The notes under the pieces were generated by a model that saw nothing but the letters and a program-made list of their open reading frames with translations, had not been told where the DNA came from and did not search any database. Both the position numbers and the translations under genes were made by a program. This document shows, in pieces, positions 16,037 to 25,147 of a stretch of 64,000 nt of DNA. This stretch comes from Acidimicrobium ferrooxidans (GTDB lineage Bacteria; Actinomycetota; Geothermincolia; Fen-727; Anoxymicrobiaceae): positions 95,543 to 159,542 of the forward strand of contig DYIU01000002.1 of the NCBI GenBank assembly GCA_020723485.1, written 5' to 3'. Position 1 is the first letter of the stretch; each line of letters opens with the position of its first letter.

Positions 16037-16528
16037 TCACAGGTTGTGACCGGGAAGACCGCTGTCGCACACGGCGTTGGGCGCCGCGGGCCCGGATTCG
16101 AGGATGTAGTAGCGTCCGGTCGCGGGGCACTTCGGCGGGGATTCGAAGTAATGGTCCGTGACCAGGGGATGCCCTGCACCCACCCTCCCGTCGGGCGGGT
16201 ACTTGCCGTCCGCGACATAATACCTGGCGATCGACGCCTCAAGGTCACGCAGGTTCGCCCGGCAAACGGACGCCTGGACCCTGTCCTGAAACTCCTCCCC
16301 GGTGGGGATGGAGAACAGCAGCCCGACGGCCGTCGCGACCAGTATCACCGCCAGGCCGAGCAGGCTGAACGTCATCCACCGGGGGCGGCGGTTCCTCCTG
16401 GGACGGTACGTGTCCAACTCGGCAAGGGCCAGCAGCCTGTCGACATTCTCGTCGTCAGAAGCGCCGCATTCGGCGCAGTACTCCTCGCCGGGACCGACCT
16501 CTTTCCCGCACTTAAGGCATACAGGCAA
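16037..16528 (-). CDS. zinc-ribbon, single-TM protein with pilin-like C-terminal domain
   Basis: 163 residues from TTG16528 (GGAGGG 5 nt upstream; a longer TTG start at 16552 lacks one). A zinc ribbon CLKCGKEV...YCAECG opens the protein, a TM helix follows near 55-75, and the rest resembles pseudopilin C-terminal domains: VCRANLRDLEASIARYYVADG, then CPATGRYY and a terminal Cys. Such zinc-ribbon/TM/GspG-like arrangements suggest a membrane-anchored protein with an external pilin-like domain, but no prepilin cleavage motif is present. Confidence 0.7.
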   Translation of the reverse strand: MPVCLKCGKEVGPGEEYCAECGASDDENVDRLLALAELDTYRPRRNRRPRWMTFSLLGLAVILVATAVGLLFSIPTGEEFQDRVQASVCRANLRDLEASIARYYVADGKYPPDGRVGAGHPLVTDHYFESPPKCPATGRYYILESGPAAPNAVCDSGLPGHNL

Positions 16529-16544
16529 ACCTGCCCTCCGTCGT

Positions 16545-16573
16545 TTGAACAAAATAACGTCTTCGGATAATAT
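16545..16573 (+). promoter_or_regulatory. promoter of tRNA-Val (and perhaps thrS)
   Basis: TTGAAC (16545-16550) and TAATAT (16568-16573) are separated by 17 nt, a good housekeeping-sigma spacing. Transcription would start about 25 nt before the tRNA. Confidence 0.65.
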
Positions 16574-16604
16574 TATGGCGTCAAACTTGATGTTTTTCGA
16601 CAGT

Positions 16605-16679
16605 GGGCGCGTAGCTCAGTGGGAGAGCGCTTCCTTGACGCGGAAGAGGTCGGTAGTTCGATCCTACTCGCGCCCACCA
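16605..16679 (+). tRNA. tRNA-Val (anticodon GAC)
   Basis: A 75-nt tRNA with encoded CCA. Acceptor GGGCGCG pairs with CGCGCCC, the anticodon stem CTTCC/GGAAG has loop TTGACGC, and the T-arm loop is TAGTTCGATCC. thrS begins 65 nt downstream. Confidence 0.96.
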
Positions 16680-16743
16680 TCTTTTTACCGTTACACTCCC
16701 CGGGGTGCCCGCGCGGAGTGGGCGGCGTGACGGGGAAACGCAG

Positions 16744-18657
16744 ATGAAGATCACTTTCGAAGACGACCGCAGCATCGACGTGCCAGAGGGTTCGACCCCG
16801 CTGGATGCGTTTTCGGCCGCGGCAGTGGGTATCCCACCCGGCGCCGTGATTGCGGACATCGACGGGACCACGGTGGAGCTCAACCGCCCGCTCGAGCAGG
16901 GCGGCAGGCTTACGGTCATCGGTTTCGACGAGCCAAGGGGCCTTGAGGCGTACAGGCACACCGCCTCCCACGTGATGGCGCAAGCGGTCAAGAGGCTGCA
17001 CCCCGACGCCAGGCTCGCCATCGGTCCGGCCATCGAGGACGGTTTCTACTACGACTTCGGGCTGCCCGGAGCGCTCTCTTCCGATGACCTGCCGGCGATA
17101 GAGGAGGAGATGGCGCGCATAGTCGAAGAGGACCTGCCGATAGTCCGCCGGGAGTTGCCGCGAGGGGAGGCCGCCGGGCTCTTCTCCGGACGCGGCGAGG
17201 ATTACAAGGTGGAGCTCATCGAGGACATCGATGACGATATGGTAACGGTCTACGAGCAGGGCGAGTTCGTGGACCTGTGCCGCGGCCCTCACCTGGCGTC
17301 GACCGGCCCGCTCAAGGCTTTCAAGCTGCTGTCCGTAGCCGGAGCCTACTGGCGCGGTGACGAGAAACGGGAGATGCTCCAGCGCATCTACGGGACCGCC
17401 TTCGGCGACCCGGAAGCGCTGGGGGCGTACCTGGAGGCCCGCGAGGAAGCCGAGCGGCGCGACCACCGCAGGCTCGGCCCCGAGCTCGAGCTGTTCTCCA
17501 TCAGGGAGGAGATAGGCCCCGGCCTCGTCATATACCACCCGAACGGGGCCATTGTGCGCACGGTCATCGAGGATTTCCTCAAGGTAGAGCACTCCAGGCG
17601 CGGCTACCAGCTCGTCATCTCTCCTCACGTCATGCGCACCGATGTCTGGAAGACAAGCGGCCACTACGACATGCAGTACCCGATGTACTTCTTCGAGATA
17701 GAGGGCCAGGGCTACGGCATAAAGCCGATGAACTGCCCTGCGCACATCTACATCTACAAATCCAAGACGCGAGGGCACCACGAGCTGCCGATCCGCTTTT
17801 TCGAGCTGGGTACCGTCTACCGGCACGAGCGCTCCGGCGTGCTGCATGGACTGCTGCGCGTGCGCGGCTTCACCCAGGACGACGCGCACATCTTCTGCAC
17901 CATGGACCAGGCGGAGACCGAGATAAAAGACGCCATCCAGTTCGCGTTCGAGGCGCAGCGCACTTTCGGCTTCACCGAGTTCCGCATCGCCCTCTCCACC
18001 CGTCCGGACCACTCTGTCGGGACGCCCGAGAACTGGGAGCGCGCCACAGGCCTGCTCAAGAAGGCGCTCGAGGACCAGGGGCTCGAGTACTTCGTCGACG
18101 AGGGGGAGGGGGTCTTCTACGGGCCTAAGATAGACGTCAAGCTGCAGGACGCCCTCGGCAGGCTCTGGCAGGGCCCGACCATACAGTTCGACTTCAACCT
18201 CCCGGAGCGGTTCGACATGACCTTCGTCGGCGCTGACAACCGCGAGCACACCCCGGTGATGATCCACAGGACCGTCCTGGGCAGCGTGGAGCGATACATG
18301 GGCATCCTCATCGAGCACTACGCGGGGGCTTTCCCGCTCTGGCTCGCCCCGGTACAGGTGGAGATACTGCCCATAGCGGACCGCCACCTCGACTACGCAG
18401 GCAATGTGAAGGCGGCGCTCGAAGCGAACGGTATCAGGGTGAGGGTCAACGAGGAGCGCGAGACCACCGGCAACAAGATTCGCAAGGCCTGGCGCATGAA
18501 GGTCCCGTACATGGCCATCGTGGGGGACAACGAGATAGAGCAGGGCAATGTGAGCGTCCGCTCGCTCGCCGGGCGCGACGAGCGCGGTGTGGACCTCGAA
18601 CGTTTCATCGGCGAGCTTACCGGCGAGATCGCGGCCCGCCGCTCGCTCGAGGTGTAG
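16744..18657 (+). CDS. thrS: threonyl-tRNA synthetase
   Basis: Charges tRNA-Thr in the cytoplasm. 637 residues with the full bacterial layout: TGS domain (1-60), editing domain with HTASHVMAQ and CRGPH, class II catalytic core (about 235-530) and a C-terminal anticodon-binding domain. The catalytic zinc Cys is in MNCPAH, motif 2 is YRHERSGVLHGL, and motif 3 lies near IHRTVLGSVERYMGIL. ATG16744 gives the normal N-terminus, although the frame opens upstream. The HIT gene follows after 3 nt. Confidence 0.97.
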   Translation: MKITFEDDRSIDVPEGSTPLDAFSAAAVGIPPGAVIADIDGTTVELNRPLEQGGRLTVIGFDEPRGLEAYRHTASHVMAQAVKRLHPDARLAIGPAIEDGFYYDFGLPGALSSDDLPAIEEEMARIVEEDLPIVRRELPRGEAAGLFSGRGEDYKVELIEDIDDDMVTVYEQGEFVDLCRGPHLASTGPLKAFKLLSVAGAYWRGDEKREMLQRIYGTAFGDPEALGAYLEAREEAERRDHRRLGPELELFSIREEIGPGLVIYHPNGAIVRTVIEDFLKVEHSRRGYQLVISPHVMRTDVWKTSGHYDMQYPMYFFEIEGQGYGIKPMNCPAHIYIYKSKTRGHHELPIRFFELGTVYRHERSGVLHGLLRVRGFTQDDAHIFCTMDQAETEIKDAIQFAFEAQRTFGFTEFRIALSTRPDHSVGTPENWERATGLLKKALEDQGLEYFVDEGEGVFYGPKIDVKLQDALGRLWQGPTIQFDFNLPERFDMTFVGADNREHTPVMIHRTVLGSVERYMGILIEHYAGAFPLWLAPVQVEILPIADRHLDYAGNVKAALEANGIRVRVNEERETTGNKIRKAWRMKVPYMAIVGDNEIEQGNVSVRSLAGRDERGVDLERFIGELTGEIAARRSLEV

Positions 18658-18660
18658 AGC

Positions 18661-19137
18661 TTGGAATACCTGTACACCCCCTGGAGGTACGAATACATGA
18701 GCACGGTCGACGAGAGGAAGGGCTGCATCTTCTGCGAGAAATCGGCCTCCGATGACGACCGTGAGAACCTCATCGTTCACCGCGACGAGCTGTGCTTCGG
18801 AATACTCAACCTCTACCCGTACTCAACTGGCCACGTCATGGTGGCGCCGTACCTGCACATTGGGACCATCGAGGAGCTCGACGCCGACGTCATAGCCTGC
18901 ATGATGGCGCTCGCCAAGAGGTGCATGGCGGCGACACGCGACGCGTTCGGTCCGGACGGTTTCAACCTGGGGATAAACATATCGAGGTGCGCCGGAGCCG
19001 GCATAACCGACCACGTCCACATGCACGTCGTCCCGCGGTGGTCAGGTGACTCGAATTTCATGTCGGTGATAGGGGATACCCGCGTCCTGCCGCTCACACT
19101 AGACCAGGTCTGGCAGGAGCTGAGCAAGCGCCTCTAG
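18661..19137 (+). CDS. HIT-family nucleotide hydrolase/transferase
   Basis: 158 residues. Starts TTG to give MEYLYTPWRYEYM, the characteristic N-terminus of a HIT subgroup. CIFC is one half of a zinc site, and HVHMHVVPRW is the catalytic histidine triad. Family members cleave dinucleoside polyphosphates or AMP-linked substrates (Ap4A phosphorylase-like). Immediately downstream of thrS, which can make Ap4A as a by-product; a clean-up role is a plausible inference. The stop overlaps the convergent EF-G-like gene by 4 nt. Confidence 0.88.
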   Translation: MEYLYTPWRYEYMSTVDERKGCIFCEKSASDDDRENLIVHRDELCFGILNLYPYSTGHVMVAPYLHIGTIEELDADVIACMMALAKRCMAATRDAFGPDGFNLGINISRCAGAGITDHVHMHVVPRWSGDSNFMSVIGDTRVLPLTLDQVWQELSKRL

Positions 19138-21212
19138 TCTTCCTGCTCTTTCTTGTGGGCATCGATGATCTTCTGGGCGATATGGTCCGGGACCTCCTCG
19201 TAGTGCGAGAACTCGAGCGAGAAGACGCCCCTGCCGCCGGTTATGGACCTCAGGTCTATCGAGTAGCGCGACATCTCCGCGAGCGGGACCTGGGCGCTCA
19301 CCACCTGCATCTTTCCCCTGGGCTCCATCCCCAGGATGCGACCGCGCTTTGAGTTGAGGTCGCCTATCACGTCTCCCATGAAGGCGTCCGGCACGGTCAC
19401 CTTCACGTCCATGATCGGCTCCAGGAGAACCGGGTCGGCCTTGGAAAACCCGTCCTTCATGGCCTTCGAGGCCGCCATCTTGAAAGCCAGCTCCGAGGAG
19501 TCCACCGAGTGGAAGGACCCATCGTACACGGTCACGTACATGTCTACCATCGGGTACCCGGCAAGGTATCCCTCCTGCATCGCGGCCACCACGCCCTTCT
19601 CGACGCCGGGGATGTACTGCCTGGGTATGGACCCACCCACTATCTTCTCGGTGAACTCGAAGCCCTCGCCCCGCTCGCGGGGCTCCAGGCGCAGGAAGGC
19701 GTGGCCGAACTGGCCGTGGCCGCCGGTCTGCTTCTTGTGCTTGCCCTCAGACTCCACGTTCTTGCGTATGGTCTCCTTGTAGGGGACCTTGGGCATCTCG
19801 GTGGCGACGTCGACCCCGAATTTCCGCCTCATCTTCTCGACCACGACGTCCAGGTGAGTCTCGCCTGCGCCCGAGATGAGCGTCTGGTTGATCTCGGTGT
19901 CCCGGCGCACCGTGAGCATCGGGTCCTCCTCGCTCACGCGGCCGAGCGCGGTAGAGAGCTTGTCCTCGTCACCCTTGGTCTTCGGGGCCACGGCGAGCGA
20001 CATGACCGGCACCGGGTACTCTATTGCCGGAAGGAGTATGGGCTGGTCCTTGTCGCAGAGAGTGTCGCCGGTGAACGTCTCGCCGAGCTTGGCGACCGCC
20101 CCGAGCTCACCGGCTGCGAGCTGTGGGACCGATGTCTGCTCCTTGCCGGTGACCCTGTAGAGCTGTCCTACGCGCTCGGACTTTCCGTGAGTGGAGTTGA
20201 AGACGGTGGAGTCGCTCTTGAAGACCCCGGAGAACACCCGGAAGTAAGTCAGCTTGCCGACGTACGGGTCAGCGAGCGTCTTGAACACCAGTGAGCACAT
20301 CGGAGCGTCCTTGGCGCGAGGCCGTGACGCCTCATCGTCCTTGCCCGGCACGGTCCCGGTGACGTCCGGGAGCTCGTCACCTGTCGGGAGCACCCCGTCG
20401 ATGAAATCGAGGAGCTCCGGAATGCCTATGCCCTTCGTGGCCGCGCCGCAGAGCACCGGGACCAGTGTACGCTCGCGCACGCCCTTCTTGAGGCCCCCGG
20501 ATATCTCGTCGCCGGTGAGCTCGCCTTCCTCGAGGTACTTCTCGAGCAGGGAGTCGTCGGTCTCCGCGACCGCCTCGGTCAGCCTGCCTCGCCCATCCTC
20601 GAGGGCCTCCGCGAGCTCGTCGGGGACCGGGACCTCCCTGGACTTGCCCGGGCCGTCCGCTTCGAAGGCCTTGCCGCTGATCAGGTCCACGACGCCGCTG
20701 AAGCCGTGCTCCTCGCCGATGGGTATGCTCAATGGGACGACGTTCCCGCCGAGGGTGTCCCTGATGTCTTCCATGGTGCGCTCGAAGCTCGCCCGCTCGC
20801 GGTCCAGCTTGCTTATGAAGATGACGGCGGGGGAGCCCACGGCGGCGGCACGCTCCCACATTATCTCGGTCTGCACCTCCACCCCGTCCACGCCGGACAC
20901 CACGAAGCAGCAGGTGTCGACGACCCGGACCGCGGAGATGGCGTCGCCCACGAAGTCCGCGTAGCCGGGCGTATCGACCACGGTGAGCCCGGTTCCCTTC
21001 CAGGACATCGTGGCAAGCGCCGCGTTAATAGATATCTTGCGCTTTATCTCGTCGTCGTCGAAGTCAGTGATGGTCGTGCCCTGCTCGACGTCTCCCATCC
21101 TGTTTATCGCACCTGTCGCAAACAGCAGGGCCTCGGCGAGCGTGGTCTTCCCGGAGCCGCCGTGCCCGAATAGTCCGACGTTCTTGACGGCCTTGCCCTC
21201 GGCTGCTGTCAC
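19134..21212 (-). CDS. elongation factor G-like translational GTPase (EF-G2 type)
   Basis: 692 residues with all five EF-G domains. The G-domain P-loop is GHGGSGKTT instead of GHIDAGKTT, G3 is DTPGY, and the G4 motif reads SKLD where true EF-G has NKMD. Those changes, and no str-operon neighbours (rpsL, rpsG, tuf), indicate the EF-G2-like paralogue common in actinobacteria, not the main translocase. Its role in the family is poorly defined: translocation variant, recycling or stress. GTG21212 lies 6 nt after GGGGG. A separate promoter is visible upstream. Confidence 0.88.
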   Translation of the reverse strand: MTAAEGKAVKNVGLFGHGGSGKTTLAEALLFATGAINRMGDVEQGTTITDFDDDEIKRKISINAALATMSWKGTGLTVVDTPGYADFVGDAISAVRVVDTCCFVVSGVDGVEVQTEIMWERAAAVGSPAVIFISKLDRERASFERTMEDIRDTLGGNVVPLSIPIGEEHGFSGVVDLISGKAFEADGPGKSREVPVPDELAEALEDGRGRLTEAVAETDDSLLEKYLEEGELTGDEISGGLKKGVRERTLVPVLCGAATKGIGIPELLDFIDGVLPTGDELPDVTGTVPGKDDEASRPRAKDAPMCSLVFKTLADPYVGKLTYFRVFSGVFKSDSTVFNSTHGKSERVGQLYRVTGKEQTSVPQLAAGELGAVAKLGETFTGDTLCDKDQPILLPAIEYPVPVMSLAVAPKTKGDEDKLSTALGRVSEEDPMLTVRRDTEINQTLISGAGETHLDVVVEKMRRKFGVDVATEMPKVPYKETIRKNVESEGKHKKQTGGHGQFGHAFLRLEPRERGEGFEFTEKIVGGSIPRQYIPGVEKGVVAAMQEGYLAGYPMVDMYVTVYDGSFHSVDSSELAFKMAASKAMKDGFSKADPVLLEPIMDVKVTVPDAFMGDVIGDLNSKRGRILGMEPRGKMQVVSAQVPLAEMSRYSIDLRSITGGRGVFSLEFSHYEEVPDHIAQKIIDAHKKEQED

Positions 21213-21250
21213 AATAGTCCCCCTGTTATCTCTGGTGAAAACGAAAACTA

Positions 21251-21278
21251 ATTATATCGTAACGGTTAGGCGAGTAAA
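21251..21278 (-). promoter_or_regulatory. promoter of the EF-G-like gene
   Basis: On the minus strand TTTACT (21278-21273) and a perfect TATAAT (21256-21251) are spaced by 16 nt, about 40 nt before the GTG start. Confidence 0.6.
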
Positions 21279-21366
21279 GCGGGCCTCGAGGCTTCCCGGG
21301 ACGCTTCCTTGCGCGCCGCTGACGCATCGGTTAACTTGGGGTCGAAGGTTGAAATTCCGGAGGATT

Positions 21367-22668
21367 ATGAGCCTGCGAGATGATATGTACGGACCGGCGG
21401 TGGTCGCCGCAGTGGAGGAGGGGTCGCCCGCGGAAGAGGCGGGCATCCAGGCCGGCGACCTGATCATCGAGATCGACGGTGAGCCCATACGCGACATGGT
21501 CGACTACTACATACTGCTGGCCGACGACGTCAAGCACCGCTTCCTGGTTGAAAGGGGCGCCAGGAGGTTCGACGCGGACATCGACATCGGGGGGAGTGAA
21601 CCCGGGCTGAGCATCCGGACACCGGTCTTCGGGCGCCTCCTGCTCTGCGACAACAACTGCACGTTCTGCTTCGTCGACCAGCTTCCATCCGGACTGAGGG
21701 ACGCGGTATACGTCAAGGACGACGATTACAGGCTGAGCTTCCTGCAGGGCAACTTCATAACGCTGACCAATCTCGAGCCGGAGGACCTCGAGCGGATACT
21801 CGATGACAGGCTCTCCCCGCTCTGCGTGAGCCTTCACTCCACGGACCCCGAGCTGCGCGAGAGGATATTCCGCTCGCGCGGCGCGGCGCGCGCGCTCGAC
21901 AACCTGGACGCTCTCCTCGAGGGAGGCATAGAGGTGCACGTCCAGCTGGTCATCATGCGTGGCGTGAACGACGCGGAGCACCTTGAGCGGACCCTGGAGG
22001 ACCTGGCGGGCCGGTTCGGGGGCGTTTCTTCCATCGGCGTCGTGCCGGTGGGCATGAGCAGGGGAGGTCGTGTGGAGCCTCCAGCAAGCTGGGGATTCGA
22101 CCGGGAGTCTTCGCTTCGCCTGCTCGAGGAGCTCGAGCGATGGCGGGATGTGTTCGGCGGCGCAGGGCCGTTCGCCTCGGACGAGTTCTTCTTCAACGCC
22201 GGCCTCGAGGCGCCGGAAGCCGACTACTACGGCGGCTTCCCCCAGGCCGAGAACGGCATCGGGCTCGCCAGGATATTCCGGGACTGGTTCGCCGAGTCCT
22301 CGTGGAGGAAGTATCTCCCCGATACCGGTTGTGAGAACACGGCACTCGTGACAACCCCCATCGGAAGCTGGGCCCTTTCCGGCCTGGGGCTCGAAGAGAC
22401 CGGGGCAGGGCTGATAGTATGCACGAACAGCCTGTTCGGGCCCGGGGTCAACATCTGCGGCCTGCTGCCCGGAGCGGACGTTGTACGGGGCCTGGGCGGC
22501 TCCGCCGGCATCGAGCGCGCCCTTCTTCCGGCGGTTGCGCTCGACGAGAGCGAGGCATTCATTGACGGTTTATCGTTGTCCGAGGTATCGAGAATGAGCG
22601 GTGTCAGGGTGGAAGCGGTGCCCGTGAGCGGCGCGGCGCTGGTCGAGGCCCTCTGGAGGTCGGGATGA
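21367..22668 (+). CDS. PDZ/radical-SAM DUF512 protein
   Basis: 433 residues. An N-terminal PDZ domain (1-60, GSPAEEAGIQAGDLIIEIDG) is followed by CDNNCTFC, a CX3CX2C radical-SAM cluster site at residues 94-101, and a C-terminal DUF512 domain. ATG21367 follows GGAGG; the frame opens upstream but only as antisense of the EF-G-like gene. In anaerobes and actinobacteria this family is usually next to der, as here (4-nt overlap), implying a link to ribosome assembly or RNA modification; the substrate is not established. Confidence 0.9.
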   Translation: MSLRDDMYGPAVVAAVEEGSPAEEAGIQAGDLIIEIDGEPIRDMVDYYILLADDVKHRFLVERGARRFDADIDIGGSEPGLSIRTPVFGRLLLCDNNCTFCFVDQLPSGLRDAVYVKDDDYRLSFLQGNFITLTNLEPEDLERILDDRLSPLCVSLHSTDPELRERIFRSRGAARALDNLDALLEGGIEVHVQLVIMRGVNDAEHLERTLEDLAGRFGGVSSIGVVPVGMSRGGRVEPPASWGFDRESSLRLLEELERWRDVFGGAGPFASDEFFFNAGLEAPEADYYGGFPQAENGIGLARIFRDWFAESSWRKYLPDTGCENTALVTTPIGSWALSGLGLEETGAGLIVCTNSLFGPGVNICGLLPGADVVRGLGGSAGIERALLPAVALDESEAFIDGLSLSEVSRMSGVRVEAVPVSGAALVEALWRSG

Positions 22669-23996
22669 GGTCCAACCTCCCGGTGGTGGCTATACTCGGG
22701 CGCCCCAACGTAGGGAAGTCGACCCTTTTGAACCGCCTCTCGGCCCAGATGGCGGCCATCGTCGACTCGACCCCCGGGGTCACCCGCGACCGAAAGTACG
22801 TCCCGGCCCGCTGGCGGGACCGCGACTTCGTCGTGGCCGACACCGGCGGCGTGGGCATAGAGAGCGAGGGATGGCTGGCCGGGGAGATAGAGCGCCAGGC
22901 GTTCTTCGCCGCCGAGGAGTCCGACGTTCTCATCATGCTCGTCGACGTGAAGACCGGGGTGACCGACGACGACGAGTGGCTCACCCGCAGGCTCAAACGC
23001 CTGAGGAGGGAGGTGCTGCTCGTGGTTAACAAGGTCGACAGCCCGGAGTTGGAGAACGAGGCGGCCGTCTTCTACTCGCTGGGGCTGGGCGACCCCATAA
23101 CGATAAGCGCCCATCACGGCCTCGGCATCGGAGACCTGCTCGACCGGGTGGTCGAGCTCCTTCCGCCTCCGGCCGCCGTCTCAGGGGAACCGGAGATCGC
23201 GATAGCGATAGTCGGAAGGCCCAACGTCGGCAAGTCCTCCATCCTCAACAGGCTCGCGGGAGAGGAGCGCGCGGTGGTGCACGAGGAGCCCCACACGACG
23301 CGCGACACCATAGACACCATTGTTGAAAGCGGTGGGACGGCTTACCGGATACTCGACACCGCGGGCATCCGCCGCAAGAGGACCGGCATGAGCGACATCG
23401 AGTACTACAGTTCCATCAGGACGTTCAAAGCCATCGAGGGGGCGGACGTCGTACTGCTGGTCGTGGACGGCGAGGAGGGGCCTACCGAGCACGACCAGAG
23501 GATAGCGAGCAAGGTCGACTCGCGCGGGCGGGCCGCGGTGGTCCTCATAAACAAGTGGGACGTCGTCGAGAAGATGGAGAACGCGCCCGACGTGCTCGAA
23601 TCCATCTCGCACAAGTTCCGCTTCGCCCTGCACCTGCCGCTGCTCCGAATCTCCGCGTTGTCGGGAAGGGGCATGGATAAGATACTCCCGCTCGTCGACA
23701 ACATCTACCAGGAGTGGCACCGGCGCGTGCCGACACCCGCCCTCAACGACTTCCTCTCGGAGGTGAAGACCCAGGTGGCGCCGCCGCGCAAGGCGGGGCG
23801 CCAACTCAAGCTCTACTACGCGACGCAGGCCGAGGTCGCGCCGCCGACCATCGTCGTCTTCGTGAACGACGCCGGACTGGTCAAGCCCGACTACCGCAGG
23901 TTCATCACCAGGCGCCTGCGCGAGGAGTACGGGTTCTGGGGGAGCCCGCTCCGCGTTCACTTCCGCACCGCCAAGGGCCCGAGGGACAAGCGCTAA
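22665..23996 (+). CDS. der: ribosome biogenesis GTPase Der (EngA)
   Basis: 443 residues with two tandem Era-type GTPase domains and a C-terminal KH-like domain (from about 350). P-loops GRPNVGKST (start) and GRPNVGKSS (about 183-191), both with DTGG/DTAG G3 motifs and NKVD/NKWD G4 motifs. Needed for 50S subunit maturation in bacteria. The start overlaps the DUF512 gene by 4 nt. Confidence 0.97.
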   Translation: MRSNLPVVAILGRPNVGKSTLLNRLSAQMAAIVDSTPGVTRDRKYVPARWRDRDFVVADTGGVGIESEGWLAGEIERQAFFAAEESDVLIMLVDVKTGVTDDDEWLTRRLKRLRREVLLVVNKVDSPELENEAAVFYSLGLGDPITISAHHGLGIGDLLDRVVELLPPPAAVSGEPEIAIAIVGRPNVGKSSILNRLAGEERAVVHEEPHTTRDTIDTIVESGGTAYRILDTAGIRRKRTGMSDIEYYSSIRTFKAIEGADVVLLVVDGEEGPTEHDQRIASKVDSRGRAAVVLINKWDVVEKMENAPDVLESISHKFRFALHLPLLRISALSGRGMDKILPLVDNIYQEWHRRVPTPALNDFLSEVKTQVAPPRKAGRQLKLYYATQAEVAPPTIVVFVNDAGLVKPDYRRFITRRLREEYGFWGSPLRVHFRTAKGPRDKR

Positions 23997-24134
23997 ATCC
24001 CTTCATTCAGGCGAAATCCGACCCGGACGTACGAATAATCCCGGGATGACGGCATTTTTTCGACTATCACAAAGGAGGAACCGCTCTTCCGTTGAACGCT
24101 TTACAAAAGACAGTGCTGGAAGGGGGTGAAGTTC

Positions 24135-24410
24135 TTGACCAAGAAAGAGCTTGCAGATGAGGTGGCAAAGAAAGCGAACCTGAAGAAGAAGGACGCCGAA
24201 GCGGCGATCGACGTGATGCTGGATACCATCGCCAAGACCCTCAAGAAGGGCCAGAAGGTACAGCTCGTCGGCTTTGGGACCTTCGAGGTCCGGAAGAGGA
24301 AGGCCAGGACAGGGATCAACCCCCAGACCAAGGCCAAGATCAAGATCGCGGCCAGCAAGGCCCCGGCGTTCCGCCCGGGCAAGGCCCTGAAGGACACGAT
24401 AGCGAAATAG
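24135..24410 (+). CDS. HU-family DNA-binding protein
   Basis: 91 residues, the standard HU/IHF length. MTKKELADEVAKKANL opens the protein, and VGFGTFEVRKRKARTGINPQT is the DNA-binding arm with the intercalating-proline region. TTG24135 is preferred because GGGGG lies 8 nt upstream; the GTG nine bases earlier overlaps that ribosome-binding site. Nucleoid architecture protein acting as a dimer. A strong terminator follows. Confidence 0.95.
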   Translation: MTKKELADEVAKKANLKKKDAEAAIDVMLDTIAKTLKKGQKVQLVGFGTFEVRKRKARTGINPQTKAKIKIAASKAPAFRPGKALKDTIAK

Positions 24411-24430
24411 CAGTTGCACTTCCGTTGTTT

Positions 24431-24464
24431 GAGCCGGGGCCCTCGAGCCCCGGCTCATCCCTTT
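24431..24464 (+). terminator. terminator after HU gene
   Basis: GAGCCGGGGC (24431-24440) pairs exactly with GCCCCGGCTC (24447-24456) over a 6-nt loop and is followed by ATCCCTTT. It separates HU from tRNA-Pro. Confidence 0.85.
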
Positions 24465-24504
24465 CCTGCAAACCGTTACGGCGGATGGTAAAATATCGTT
24501 TGCG

Positions 24505-24583
24505 TCGGGACGTGGCGCAGTCAGGTTAGCGCACTGGTCTGGGGGACCAGGGGTCGCCGGTTCAAATCCGGCCGTCCCGACCA
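24505..24583 (+). tRNA. tRNA-Pro (anticodon GGG)
   Basis: A 79-nt tRNA with encoded CCA. Acceptor TCGGGAC pairs with GTCCCGA, the anticodon stem CTGGT/ACCAG brackets loop CTGGGGG, and the T-loop is GGTTCAAATCC. TAAAAT at 24489-24494 may be the -10. From the anticodon loop to the 3' end the sequence is repeated at 27021, and the T-arm/acceptor end also recurs at 24781 and 27262, marking a recombination hot spot. Confidence 0.97.
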
Positions 24584-24804
24584 TACACCAGCGAACACGT
24601 CACCGGCGGATTTAAACCGGCGACGGGGGGTGCCGGGGGGCGGTGGAGCCCCCCGATTTCCCTTTCTACCAGAGGGGGGAGCAGCAGGTGCGAGAGCGCC
24701 TGCGCTGAGGGGGGACGAGACAGTCCCCCCTCAGGGAGCGGAGCGAGGAGCGGACGCGACGAGCGCAGCGACGTCGCCGCGTTCAAATCCGGCCGTCCCG
24801 ACCA
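24538..24804 (+). repeat. tRNA-tailed structured repeat, copy A
   Basis: Starts in the tRNA-Pro anticodon loop and ends with a second copy of the tRNA T-arm/3' end (24781-24804). Between them is an inverted copy of the T-arm (about 24603-24624), a GGGGGGC/GCCCCCC hairpin (24635-24654) and a 12-bp perfect hairpin CTGAGGGGGGAC/GTCCCCCCTCAG (24705-24734). It matches copy B at 27021-27285 almost throughout. Confidence 0.9.
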
Positions 24805-24862
24805 TCGTTTATCCGTGTGGTTAAGCCGTTATTTGGTTCGGCGCCGAAAGGATATGTACAGA

Positions 24863-25147
24863 ATGAATCCGGGAGACATCAGAGAAGAATCCATAAAATA
24901 CCTGGTGGCCAATGGTGCCAAGCGAATATCATTCTTCGGCTCCTTCGTCAGGGGCGATGCGGGCCCCGGTAGCGACCTCGATGTCCTGGTCGAATTCTCT
25001 GAAAGGAAGAGCCTCCTTGAACTCGTCAGGCTGGAACGCGAGCTTTCCGATCGACTCGGCATGCCGGTGGATCTGCTGACAGCGAAGTCGATCAGTCCTC
25101 ACCTGATTGAGCGGATCAGGGATGACATGGAGGTAATTTACGGGTGA
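24863..25147 (+). CDS. mntA: MntA-type antitoxin nucleotidyltransferase
   Basis: 94 residues. GSFVRGDAGPGSDLD matches the minimal nucleotidyltransferase signature GSX10DXD (residues 26-40). MntA antitoxins AMPylate the tyrosine of the RX4HXY motif in HepT and neutralise it. ATG24863 is chosen because AAAGGA lies 10 nt upstream; ATG24854 is too close. The stop overlaps the hepT start by 4 nt. It sits at the left end of the tRNA-Pro island, in AT-richer DNA, consistent with horizontal gain. Confidence 0.9.
   Translation: MNPGDIREESIKYLVANGAKRISFFGSFVRGDAGPGSDLDVLVEFSERKSLLELVRLERELSDRLGMPVDLLTAKSISPHLIERIRDDMEVIYG

Noticed and set aside
16680-16743. T-box or other leader before thrS
   Set aside because: Only 64 nt between tRNA-Val and thrS, too short for a T-box; no specifier loop seen.
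16573-18780. Long minus-strand ORF antisense to thrS
   Set aside because: Low-complexity shadow caused by GC-rich third positions; the thrS frame carries all motifs.
24085-24160. Short leader-peptide ORF overlapping the HU start
   Set aside because: Its TTG is too far from the AAAGGAGG, and codon content is not convincing.
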